Shown piece by piece: positions 45,482 through 56,335 of a DNA stretch of 64,000 nt. The notes under the pieces are model-generated. The model did not search any database. It was not told the DNA's origin and was given only the letters and a program-made list of their open reading frames with translations. Made by a program: the position numbers and the translations under genes. The first letter of the stretch is position 1. Each line of letters begins with the position of its first letter. The DNA comes from Heterodera schachtii (Eukaryota > Nematoda > Chromadorea > Rhabditida > Heteroderidae): NCBI GenBank assembly GCA_023374025.1, contig SIJG01000001.1, forward strand, positions 5,562,328 to 5,626,327, read 5' to 3'.

Positions 45482-47657
45482 ATGAGTCAGCTTATTTTCC
45501 CCCTCCTTTTGCTTCTGATCATTTCAAAGAGTTCCGGGCAAAATGAGCAGCGGCAAACGGCGGCAGAAGAAAACAGTGGGGACAACTCGAGAACGGACAG
45601 AGCGGCGATTTATCGTGAACATTTTGAGAAGAATGGGACGGAACAGCAAAAAGGGCACGGAGAGGGGAAAATGGTGGGGGAAGAAGAAGAGGAACGACAG
45701 GGACAACGCCATCAGAGACGACAGAGAGAGGGCGACGGAGTTGGGCGAGCAGAGAGCACAACGACGGCGACGACGACGACGGCCAAGTCGCGGAGCCGAT
45801 ATTTGGAATTTGCGGAGACGGAATTCAGCCGGCCCAGCAGTTATTTTCCCGTTCCGTTTGTAGCAGCAGCGAACAGCCAACTTCAGGTGGACTGATAGAA
45901 GTGGTGAATCCGTTCCTCCTTATATGGCAGGAATGGCGTCAGAAATCATTTCATTGTCCATTTGCCATTGTCCCTCCGCTGAGCGACAATAATTCGTCGA
46001 TTTTTAGCCAATTAATCCCAAAACGAAATTAATCCTTTTGACTGATTTGTAATCGCAAAAATATTTCGGAAAACGACCAAATTTACGGGTAGGGGAGTTG
46101 GCCAAAAATTGGCCATGGACTCCGAAGACCCCCCCCCCCCCCCCGCCCGCCCCATATTGGCGCCATTTCTCATTTTTTTGGGAATTTCCATTAATTTACT
46201 TTTGGACCAAAGGCAATCCCTGCGAAAACGCTAAGTCAGCTGATCAGGCAACACATTGCACGGAATCGGTAAACATTTGATGTGCTTTTTGCTAACAAAA
46301 ATTATTTAAATTTTCAAAGAATGAAACAATTTGAGACGCAAAATTCCGCCGACAATTTGAGGGTAAATTAATTGGCACTAATAAGTAGTACCCGGATAAC
46401 AATATTTTAATTATTGTTTTGAGTCGGCTCAAAGTCGCGAGAAGGAATTTCGACAAACGCCGTTCCGTCGGTGGCCCTCAAATTCGACCATTTTGAGTTA
46501 TGCCGAGAAGAGGCGACAATGGAAAACGGAGCTGAAAAGACGGCTAAAGGAGCAGAAAGTGCGGACGCGTATCATTCCGCCGCTTTTGATAAGGCAATTA
46601 AATATTGAAATAGTTTAATTAACTCAGTGAGCCAATTAATTAGTCAATTAATTGCCAAACATTTCAGCGGTGGCGGTTTTTCATCAATTCTCACAGACAG
46701 AGAACCAGAGAATCGCTATTACGTGGTGGGTTTTGGCTTTACCGAATGATCGCTTTTTCTTCTGATCAGACTTTTCGTCTAATCACCCCCCCCCCCCCCC
46801 CTCAGACGTACAGCCCACAGACGCGCACTTACCAAGTGTCGCGCCGTCCGCCGCCCTATTTGTACACCACGGACCAGGACTCGCTTCCCCAGCAATTGTA
46901 CGTCTTCGAGAGTTTAAAATGGCATTAAAAACGAAAATCAAAATCTGATCAAAAAATTCCCGATAATTATTAATCAGATCACCGAAACGCTCATTATATT
47001 CCTTGGCATCATCATTTGTAATGCAACAATAAACAAAATATTCACAGGAAAGAAGAACCGCCCCAACAAGTCAATGTGGAGAAGCAACAAGAGAAAGAGG
47101 AGGAGGAGAGGGAAGAGGAGAAGCAAGCGGAAGACGAAGCAACGCCAAGTGAGCCGACGGCAACGGACGAATCCGTCGCCATCGGCACAACGGCGGAAGT
47201 GCCATCGCCGGAGCACGAAAAGCATTTGGAAGCACAGGAAGAGTCGACGACCACGACGACAGAAATTACAGCAACAACCGTTCGTCCTTCGCTATTGGTC
47301 ATTATTCAAAGTGCTGAACTGATGGAAAATGTCAAAAGGCAAAGCGAACAGAATCAGAGGATGGAAGCCACAAAAACGGAGGAGAAGAAGCCATTGAAGC
47401 AAATAATGTTTCTGGACGATTATGAACAAGTCCAAGGAGAGGAAGAGGGAAACGAAATGGCAAATGGAAGGGAAGGACAGCGGAGAGAAGGGGAAAAAGA
47501 GGGGGAGGAGGAGGAAAAGGAGGAAGAGGCATTTGAGGAGGAAGAGAATGAGGAGGAGGAGGAAATGTTCTTCTTCAAACCGAGCGGTGGGCACGCCCTA
47601 AGTAAAAGGACAAATGGACGAGGAAATGGGCCATCCCAAAAGGACACTCCGTTTTAA
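45482..47657 (+). CDS. Secreted Glu-rich low-complexity protein, orphan
   Basis: Seven exons (45482-45886, 46213-46268, 46320-46362, 46424-46593, 46668-46725, 46806-46897, 47048-47657) give about 477 residues. It starts with a clean signal peptide (MSQLIFPLLLLLIISKSSGQ). The rest is Arg/Gln/Glu- and Thr-rich, with a Pro/Tyr patch (TYSPQTRTYQVSRRPPPYLY) and a long Glu-rich C-terminal region (EEEEKEEEAFEEEENEEEEE). I recognise no domain. The reading frame survives six introns, which argues for a real gene. The junction after exon 4 uses a GC donor (ATAAG|GCAATT). A secreted structural or effector-like role is possible but unproven. Confidence 0.65.
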
Positions 47658-48875
47658 GGGTGCCGCAAGGACATTTCCCAAATCCGCCAAATTGGCGCCT
47701 ATTGACAAAAAAGCATTTTTTAAATAAGCAACTTAATTAAGCAAATTTTATACCATTCAATAGCTCTTATTGAATACTCTCTGTATAGGCTATAAATTTC
47801 TATTCACTCATCAAAAATTTTAAAATTGCTGGCCAATAGAAAATACCGAAAGCTTGGATTTAAAATTTTTGATTATGAGAAAAATAAGGACGTCGAATTT
47901 ATGAAATGCTAATGGTGGCGGAATAAAGGAAATGGCCAAACACGCTTTTTAAGGCGGGGAACGTCGAACAGAAGAACGGAACGGAAGAGCGGGAAGCAAA
48001 GACCCATTTCGAATTGTGGTCCATGAAACGAGCAAAAAGTTATGAAATGAGAGACAAATGACGAAAATATTTGAGCCATTCATTTTCAAATTAAAATTAT
48101 TTTATCGAAAATTATTTTATTTTTTACAAATCGGTCGATATTTTTCAATTTTTTGTCTTATTTATGTAAATAAAATAAACGTTTAAAATACTGATTTTCT
48201 TATTCAATGCGAAGAAAAATACATTACAATTAGCTTAAGTGAGGAAAAGATTGCAAATTTTAAAAGATTTGTCTCTAAAAATATAGGTATGTATTTTTTG
48301 TAAAAACTAGCGGTTGAATGCGCCTTCGGCGCATCGCAATGTTGTTTTAAAATGATTTGTTGAAAAATGTTTAATGATTTGCAGTGTTTAAATTAGTAAT
48401 TTTCCGCTCTACAAACATATAAAAATCAACCAAAGTAATTGGTACTGAATTGGCACTATAAGATTTGAATCGGTTCAAAAACCGGTTTATATTTGTCGGA
48501 TCAACTTCCCCCACCCCTAGATCGATCTGTCTCATCGAGAGCTATCGAATGGTACCATATTCGTCGAGATTGGTCCACGGGAAAAAAACATCATATAAGT
48601 CAAGAGAACCGATCCGATCTTTAAAAAGCCGGAATAGTAAAAGAATTATTAAATAGAAATGCAAGAAACAGAAAACGGGTTAATTTTTTAAGAGAAATTT
48701 ATTGGTGGAGATCAACAACATTTTCTGTGCACAACAAAAAGGATTGGGATTTAAGAGAAACAGCAAACAATAAAAGACAAAATCATAAATAATAGCACTT
48801 GTTTTTTAAAACAGGCAATTTGGGGAATGAATGCATTTCTATAACCTAATTTATCAACAGCGGAAATCACCGGTT
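47658..48875. other. Intergenic with one dispersed hairpin repeat
   Basis: AT-rich. A 35-bp hairpin-containing repeat lies at 48305-48339 (shared with 51137-51171). No gene seen. Confidence 0.55.
48305..48339. repeat. Dispersed hairpin repeat, copy 1
   Basis: Contains ACTAGCGGTTGAATGCGCC followed by TTCGGCGCATCGCAA. The stem TGCGCC/GGCGCA closes on a TTC loop. An identical copy is at 51137-51171. Confidence 0.85.
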
Positions 48876-50515
48876 CTATTCAACCTCAAAGACTTCTTCC
48901 GTCACCACTGAGGTGGAAAACTTTTCCGACAAATGATCTTTAGAGCAATGAGTCTTTTTGCTGTCGCTTAAGCGTTCGTTGAAGTGCTCCAGTGCCAGGA
49001 TGACGTCATCATGCGACAATTTCAGCTCCCTGACGCATTTTTCCCTGCAATGGCTTTGTGTTGTTGTAATTTCTCCGTCTCTCCTTTAACCCACTGTTCG
49101 TCCGAAGTGAACAGTTCCTTGACGACGCTCCGATAGCGCGACAGAAAGGCGAGACGGATGACCTCCTTCAGGTCGGACCCACTCCGCTTGTCCGTTGCGA
49201 GTGCAACTTTGGCGAAGTCGAAATTGTCCTCCAAATTCTCATCTTTCAGAATGACACGAAGGATTTGCTCGCGAGCCTTCAAATTGGGCAGTGGGACGCA
49301 AATTTTGAGCGGAAGACGACGCAAAATCGCATTATCTGAAAAATAAAAGCTTTTATTATAAAATACAATCACCCTCAACGGGGTAGTTTAGGAAATGGCT
49401 GCGAATTATAAAAAACAAACAAACTGACGGTTCATTTAATTAACGGATGCCTTACCAACGTCCTGCGGCCGATTCGTGGCACCAATGATGATCAATGCGC
49501 AATTTGAGCTGAGAAATCCGTCCCAAAGCGCCATGAATTGGGTCTTCATCACGGCGGTGGCTTCGTGGTCAAGTTTGTGACGGTTGCGCAGCACAGAATC
49601 TAAGGAACAAACAGACAAATAGAATTGCTAAAAATGTTTGGGTACCAATTTCGTCGATGAATATGACACATGGTTGGATCTTCTCGGACTGAAAAATCAA
49701 ATCCCATTCAAGTGCATAATCTGTCGCACTTATGAAACCAACCAAAGTGAACAATGCCTTGGTGAGTTTGGCAGTCTCCCCATACCACATATCTGAAGTA
49801 AGAATAGCAATAATTGTGAGTAATTCAATTTCCACAAACCGCTGAGCAAAGAAATGTCGAAATTGATGAAAAACGCGTCGACTTCCTTAGCAATTGCGCG
49901 CGCAATGAGTGTCTTGCCACAGCCAGGCGGACCATGCAAAAGAACACCTAAAACGTAGAAATCCAAAGCAGATGGAAAAGTGTAAAAAACCTTTTGGCGG
50001 ACTGTACAGCGAAGATGGAATTTTGATGTTCGCGGAGATGAGACGGAGAGGGAGGATGAGGTTCTCCTCCAACTGGTTCAAGACGAAGGCGCACCCGCCC
50101 ACCTGGGCAAGTTCGACACCATCTTCGGGCATTGCTTAAACGGAAGTGTTAGACACGTTTAATGCCAGCAAAACTCACTGATCAGTGTGGCGATGCGAAT
50201 CTGAACAACTCAAAATATAGGGACCAAATCTTTAAATTATTCCAAACCTCATGCGAATTGAGCTTTATTTTGTTCGGGTCCAACTTCAGTGCCTTCATGA
50301 TCTCAGCCACCTGAAAATGATGAAATTATTTGAAATGTCAATGCTCAAGCGTTTCTTGCGGCACAAACCCTTTTTTTCGCGTTTTCTTTGTTCTCGTATT
50401 GCGGGTCAATTCGCTGCAACACTTTGTACATAACGAAACCCAAAAAGGCGGTGGAAGCGCACATGCCAACTGATTTGGCAATTAACGACGGAACATTCAG
50501 ATGCTCAGTAGACAT
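48876..50515 (-). CDS. mspn-1: ATAD1/Msp1 AAA ATPase of the mitochondrial outer membrane
   Basis: Ten exons (50515-50369, 50310-50248, 50200-50179, 50134-49991, 49947-49840, 49792-49743, 49688-49646, 49599-49456, 49335-49095, 49044-48876) give about 376 residues. An N-terminal membrane segment ([18 protein letters not shown]) is followed by a single AAA domain: [11 protein letters not shown] (Walker A, residues 131-138), [10 protein letters not shown] (pore loop 1 region), VIFIDEIDSVL (Walker B), [16 protein letters not shown] (sensor 1 and arginine fingers), and SGSDLKEV (sensor 2 region). Msp1/ATAD1 pulls mislocalised tail-anchored proteins out of the outer membrane. All nucleotide-binding motifs are intact. 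The last intron (about 50 bp) is needed to avoid an early stop. Confidence 0.92.
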
Positions 50516-51136
50516 TACTGCTTGAGATAGTCCCAATAACTTATAACGGCAGATCCAAAACTGCGAATGATTAGGTATATTGAGACTTTTTGAAAGCATG
50601 GATTCTATAGATTTTTATATAACTAAATCCGGTCTGGGATCAATAAAAATATGGCATTGTTAAATCCGAGATTAAGCTTTCGACCGAATCAAAAAATTAT
50701 GACCTGACCAAGTAGGAAAAGGGAGCCGGCACGGTGGGAGTCAAATGGGTGCCAGTCCGGTTTTTAGGTATACTTAGCTCTTTTCAAGTTGTCCTAATTG
50801 AATAATTTTATATCCCTTTGATAGCCTAAGTGTTCTCTATTTGTCTACAAATTTGCTGAAATTTCAATGAAAATGCGGGAACCCGCAGAAAATCATTTTA
50901 TTTATACAGTAAAAACACACCGTCCGAAAAAGCGAGATGTGTACCAATAAATAGAGAGTGCAGAGAAAAAAAGCATCTCTCATTTTGGCGTACTATTTTT
51001 TTGTCTCTGATAATAGAGAAAACGCGAATTCACTTCAGCCTGTTTACCTAACTTTTTTTCTGCTTGTTAAACACACACGAAGTTTTGCATACCGATAGAG
51101 AAAAAAATTACGAATCAAACTTTGTGTTTTTTTAAT

Positions 51137-51171
51137 AACTAGCGGTTGAATGCGCCTTCGGCGCATCGCAA
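51137..51171. repeat. Dispersed hairpin repeat, copy 2
   Basis: Same 35 bp as 48305-48339. Here it is followed by CCGCTAG, so CTAGCGGTTG and CAACCGCTAG form an outer stem around the inner hairpin. Confidence 0.85.
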
Positions 51172-51224
51172 CCGCTAGGCTGTACGATTGTGTTGTATTA
51201 TGAATGATAAAAATGACTATTATG

Positions 51225-52040
51225 GCTCGGCCGCTTCGCGGCCTCGCACCCGTCCCTCGGCAATTTCTTATGGCACAACATTTCTAACATTCTGCTGATC
51301 TTTTTTTGCTTATCATTTCTTAAACACCTCGGCATCATTCCAATCACTGGGACTTATCTCACCAATTCTTCTTCATTTCTATCACCTGGACTCAACCCCC
51401 CCCCCCCCCCCCCGGCATCCCAATCACTGGGACACTTAATTCATTAGCATTACAATCAATGAGACCCAATTCTCTGGCATACAATCATTGGAATTCTATC
51501 TCAGCACTTCTGCATCCCAATCGCCGGGACTCAGTTCTCTGGCATTCCAATCGCCGGAACTCAATTCTCCGGCATTCCAATTACTTGGACTCAAACTCAG
51601 CAATCCTTCGGCATTCCAATCACTGGGACTTGTCTCACCAATTCTTCTTCATTTCTATCACCTGGACTCAACCCTCAGGCATCCTAATCACTGGGTTTCA
51701 ATTATATGACATTCCAAATGACCGGGACTCAAGACTCAACCTTACGGCATTCCAATCTACTCACTCGGCCGCTTCGCGGCCTCGTTCAGGGGCCTTCGGC
51801 CCTCTCAAAAATTTTCTGCGCCAAAGGTACTCACTCGGCCGCTTCGCGGCCTCGTACGGGGGCCTTCGGCGCCTCTCAATAATTTTCTGCGCCAAAGGTA
51901 CTCACTCGGCCGCTTCGCGGCCTCGTTCGGGGGCCTTCCGCCCCCTCAATAATTTTCTGCGCCAAAGGTACTCACTCGGCCGCTTCGCGGCCTCGTACGG
52001 GGGCCTTCGGCCCCTCTCACCAATTTCCGACTGCGGCTCG
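51225..52040. repeat. Tandem satellite block with GC hairpins
   Basis: From about 51340 to 51750 there are degenerate tandem units around GGCATTCCAATCACTGGGAC. From 51758 to about 52040 four units of 70-71 bp follow, each starting TACTCACTCGGCCGCTTCGC. Each unit carries the hairpins GGCCGC-TTC-GCGGCC and GGGGCC-TTC-GGCCCC. Open frames across the block are by-products of the repeat length. Confidence 0.85.
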
Positions 52041-52065
52041 ACAGTTTCGCGGCCTCGCACTCTTC

Positions 52066-53039
52066 TTATCTCTAAAGCATGAGAGGCACAATAGTGTGCA
52101 TCGCAAAACAATACATTTTAAAAAACTGACAAATTTCACTTCTGTGTCTCATGGATGAGAGGCACAATAGTGTCACCTCATAACTAGGGATGGGAATTTA
52201 AGTCAAATGACTTTTTTTTTTGCTGACTCTAAATGACCTTAAAATGACTTCAAAAGTGTTCTACACTTTGTTTGAAGCTTCTAACATACATTTTTTTGTG
52301 ACTTTTTTTGACTTTTTTACACTTTTTGGGATTTTTATGACTTTTTTGAGTTTTTGCGACTTTTTTCATGACTTTTTACATTTTTTAAGTCAAAATTTGA
52401 CTTTTTGTGATGAAAATTCCGAAAAATAAGCCAATCTTCGAGACGGAACTGAAATTCTTATACCATTAGGACTCAAATGACGCGACTGGAAATAAAAAAT
52501 AAAATAAAAATCTGGCGGTGTAACACTTTTGAATATTTTTTTCTGTTAAAATTAGTCGCGTTTTTAAATTACTTTCTTCGAAGAATGTTTAAAAACGGAT
52601 TTTGGATATAATTACATTTGGCTAATTTTTCAGGACTTTTTTTGATTTATTTAGTGCTTTTTTGGTATTTTTATAAGACTTTTTGGTTATTTTTTCATGA
52701 CTTTTTTGCATTTTTTGTGACTTTTTGGCGTTTTTTATGACTTTTTCGTGACTTTTTGGCGATTTTTCTTGACTTTTTAAGTCGACTTTTTTGAGATTTT
52801 TCGTGACTTAAACTCCCATCCCTACTCATAACAATACAATAACAAACAATTCGTTTTGACAAATTCAACACATGTGTTATCTCTAAAGCATGAGAGGCAC
52901 AATAGTGTGCACCGCAAAACAATACATTTTAAAAAACTGACAAATTTCACTTCTGTGTCTCATGGATGAGAGGCACAATAGTGTCATCTCATAACAATAC
53001 AATAACAAACAAATCGTTTTGACAAATTCAACACATGTG
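52066..53039. repeat. Tandem duplication of a 163-bp unit, first copy interrupted
   Basis: Unit 1 runs 52066-52876 but is split by a 640-bp insertion plus target duplication. Unit 2 is 52877-53039. Removing the insertion leaves exactly 163 bp in both copies, nearly identical (TTATCTCTAAAGCATGAGAG at the start of each). Confidence 0.85.
52185..52824. mobile_element. hAT-like MITE with 8-bp target-site duplication
   Basis: The element begins TAGGGATGGGAATTTAAGTC and ends with the reverse complement of TAGGGATGGGAGTTTAAGTC, a near-perfect terminal inverted repeat. CTCATAAC flanks both sides (52177-52184 and 52825-52832), the 8-bp duplication typical of hAT elements. The interior is made of GACTTTTT-type repeats with no transposase, so it is non-autonomous. 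Confidence 0.85.
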
Positions 53040-53556
53040 TTATCTCTCAAAAATTTTCCTTCGTCTTTATTGCCCATTTTATATAATTAAAGATGGGATG
53101 AAAATAATGAAGGGATGCGTGACAACATTACCATTGTCTCTCCCTTCCCTTTCCTTTCTCTTATTTCTTTTCCTTTTCCTCTTACTCTCTCTCTTTTCCC
53201 ACTCCCTCCCTCTCCCACACACACGCACGCGTCCAGCAGACTGCTGCTGCACAGCCGCACGCGTCTATCCTCTGTCTGCCCCTCCCACCAGCCGCTGCCC
53301 CGCGTGGACAGACAGGCAGACAGAACTATTTCCTACCTTCCCTCCCTCTAACCACTACAGCATGGGAGGAGAAATCTTTTCCTTTTCTAACTATTTCTTT
53401 TGCTTTATTCTTTTTATTAACTATTTCTTTTGCATTCATCTTTTTCTTAACTATTTCGTTTCCATCTCTTTTTCTATGCAATCTCTCCCCACAGCAAATC
53501 AACTCAACGCCAAACGCCACATTCAAACAATGGCAGATACATACGAACCGGAACGG
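53040..53556. other. Low-complexity C/T-rich region
   Basis: CT-rich DNA with TTTTCTTAACTATTTCTTTTG-like repeats near 53385-53460. A long plus-strand open frame here has a biased composition and runs into the terminal array of the neighbouring transposon; it is not called as a gene. Confidence 0.5.
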
Positions 53557-54824
53557 GCCAACTGCGTCTGGCCAACTGCGTCTCGCCAACTGCGTCTGGC
53601 CAACTGCGTCTTGGGGCCAACTGCGTCTGAGCCAAGTGCGTCTCGCCAACTGCGTCTGGCCAACTGCGTCTAGTAGTAAAAGGGCCAACTGCGTCTCAGT
53701 AAAAAAATAAGACATTTTCAACGAAATTTTAAAAAATACATCCCTAAGAAATTAATTTTCTCAAAAATTCATTCGCTAGATTTATTTTTTATTATCTCCG
53801 TTTTATCCAAAATGTAATAAATAAAAAGGTAAAATAAAATAACAAAAAATTAACAATCCATTTGATAATTGCTGGAAATTCCCCTAAGCATTTCATTAAA
53901 CAAATTCGGGTTATTTTGATTTTGGCCGTATTGGAGATCATCGTTGATTTGCGGCTGCGCTTTTTCCCGATTGTAGCGCTCCAGAATCCTCAAAATTCGT
54001 ATGTCCGCTTCACGGTAACGCTTTGCTTTCTGCGGCGGAGCATTTCCAGTGAGGAAATGTTCGAAGTCCACGTCAATTATTTCACGCAAAATGTTGATGA
54101 ATTTCCAAATTGGGGGATGTCCATGTCCGATCGCATGTTGCAACGTGCGATGATACGCCTAGGCGAAGTTGTTTGTGCGGTCCGTGCCGTTCATTGTGCG
54201 CTCATACACACTCCATTCTTCGGGACGAAACAATGGACGAGTGCGTGTGCCGTTGTTGCGAAGACGTCCAACGTAGTTGATTATAAACCTTTAAAATTAC
54301 TAATGAAATTGAAAAAAGATTAAACTCAACTGACCAATCGAGAACGCCCTCAAGTTCATTTCGGCAGATGATCTTCAAGGGCTGCCAGTGCCGGTGTAAG
54401 GTCTTCAAGCGGCACAAACGCCAACGAAGTGATCATTTTTGCTGCTTGTGCAAAGGCTGCGTCCGTTGTGAAACGCAAAATTTGGGAATTTCCAATCAAA
54501 ATAAAAAATTTTCTTACGCGAGTTTGCTCGTCGGTAAGACGTGCTTTTATATTGCGCACCAAATGGAATAGGCAAAAGGCAGCCTTCATGTTCGAGTTTT
54601 TTATTTTTTCGTTGAGATTTAATTTCAGAAATATTCATTGGAACGCTAAAAGAAATTTAAAAAGGGTGCTAAGAATAATGCATGTATTTCATTAATTTCC
54701 GGTTCAAAATTGAATTAGAATTTTCTAATGTCTTTGTTATTTGATTTTTTAACTGAGACGCAGTTGGCTCAGACGCAGTTGGCCAGACGCAGTTGGCGAG
54801 ACGCAGTTGGCCAGACGCAGTTGA
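53557..54824 (-). mobile_element. Decayed MULE (Mutator-like) DNA transposon with array-type inverted termini
   Basis: Between two opposed arrays lie minus-strand transposase pieces. The left array (53557-53697) has nine GCCAACTGCGTCT units and the right array (54754-54824) has five in reverse orientation, so they act as terminal inverted repeats. The coding pieces read CLFHLVRNIKARLTDEQTR, ITSLAFVPLEDLTPALAALE, GTRTRPLFRPEEWSVYERT, NNFAEAYHRTLQHAIGHGHP and PIWKFINILREI. These match the C-terminal part of MULE transposases (NN-EA-H and HP-IW-F motifs). The catalytic N-terminal part is missing, so the copy is dead. Confidence 0.75.
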
Positions 54825-54850
54825 CCCCTACCGATACAAACACCGGTCTA

Positions 54851-55245
54851 CGTCAGTTGGGCCCTCACGTTTGGGCCCCACACGTTTGGGCCCCAGCATT
54901 TTTTTCACTATAACATTCTATAACTTTTTTCTCTGGCATCCAAATCCAACATTGTTGGTATCATTCGAAAGATTAATGTATTTAGAAGCTTTTTCTAAGC
55001 TATTGCTTTGAGCTTAGACAATTATCAAAAAAGTTATACATGAAAATTGCGAAAAAGTCGAAATTTTCAACTTTTTTCTCAATAAAATTTTTTCCAGGCT
55101 TGAAAAACTTTTCGTTTTTTAGCAAGGCTAATAGAGCATGTTAAGAGCTTTCGAATGATACCAAGATTGTTGGATTTTGATGCCCAAAGAAAAAAGCTTA
55201 AGTGGAAAAACATGCTGGGGCCCAAACGTGAGGGCCCAACTGACG
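54851..55245. mobile_element. 395-bp palindromic MITE
   Basis: Perfect 19-bp termini (CGTCAGTTGGGCCCTCACG and its reverse complement at 55227-55245). The inverted homology continues inward through TTTGGGCCCCAGCAT and a block around TCCAACATTGTTGGTATCAT. The left arm has an extra ACACGTTTGGGCCCC unit. It contains no coding frame. It lies 27 bp from the MULE terminal array. Confidence 0.8.
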
Positions 55246-55428
55246 GGTTCCGACAAACACTCAACTTTATTATATAAGATAAGATTAAAAATGCATATAA
55301 AAATTTATTCGAGTCGCCTTAAAAATTTATTTTTCAAAATGGTACATAGTAATGAAGTAAAGTTTAAAATTGCCTCTCACATACATAGGATATCAAATGC
55401 TTATCGACAGACAGTCTCTTCTGTCTTA

Positions 55429-56120
55429 TTAAGCCGTTCTCTTGTGCAAAACTGAAGTTTCGCTCTCATCCCCCTTCACAATGGCAATCGCATGGCTCAG
55501 AATCGGCTCAATCACTTCAAATCCCTCTCTCACTGCTTTTGGGCTTCCCGGCAAATTGATAATCAGACAATTGCCAGCAATTCCTTCATGAAAATGATAT
55601 TTCTATGGCAATGTTTCCTACAAATTGGGCCCACCCGCGGTGAGACGGGTGAGAGCAGCGAATGGCGTAATGTCAAGCCCTTTCTTGAGAAGTGCCACAG
55701 CGATTCTACATGCATAAACTTTGGTTGTCCCTGGCATTGCTTTTAACACTTTTACCCTGGGCATTCCTTCTCAATGACTTCTTTGGTCGCTTCGGGCGTC
55801 ACATCCCTTTTTGAGAACCTTAATTAATTGTTGCTAAATTTAATCCGGCTAAAACTAATTCAATTTGTCCATTCAATTAATTAATTGTACCCTGTTCCAC
55901 CGCTGGTCAAAATGCAGTCAACTTTGGTGGAATATTCACGTAGATATTCAACGATTTTGCTTTTTTCGTCCGGCACTATTGTGTAATTTGCAACGGTCAC
56001 TTTTCGCCCTCTTCTGATTAAAAGCGAATTCTGCAGAAGTTCGACCAACAAAGGACCACTTTTGTCCATTTTGTGGTCCTTGTCAGACGAATCACTCACA
56101 ATGAGAACAGCAAAATCCAT
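55429..56120 (-). CDS. moc-2: Molybdopterin adenylyltransferase-type protein (MogA/gephyrin G domain)
   Basis: Four exons (56120-55891, 55818-55756, 55705-55635, 55583-55429) give about 172 residues, one MoCF domain. Motifs are VLIVSDSSDKD, the substrate-loop TSGGTGFSKRDVTPEAT, then PFAALTRLTAG and NCLIINLPGSPKAVREGFE near the C-terminus. Such proteins adenylate molybdopterin before molybdate insertion. The third exon joint uses a 50-bp intron (55755-55706) that removes an in-frame stop. It is transcribed away from OTUB1, with 215 bp between the start codons. Confidence 0.88.
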
Positions 56121-56335
56121 TGATATTTAAATGAAAATGTTTTGAAAAACGATGATTGATAATTAATGTGATAAATTCAATAAAAAAACGAAAGATAAAA
56201 AGACAAATAAATAAATAATGGTTTTGTTTTTGTTATTATTTACAAAATTTAAATTACATTCATTTTTAGGCACTCCATCCGTTTATTTCCTTCTCACCCA
56301 TTTAATCTCAAAAACCCAATTAATCCAATTTTGTC

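Noticed and set aside
51459..52111. Open frames of 70-207 residues on both strands
   Set aside because: By-products of the 30-bp and 70-bp tandem satellites.
53035..53673. 212-residue plus-strand open frame
   Set aside because: Composition-driven C/T-rich DNA running into the MULE terminal array; no domain, no splice pattern.
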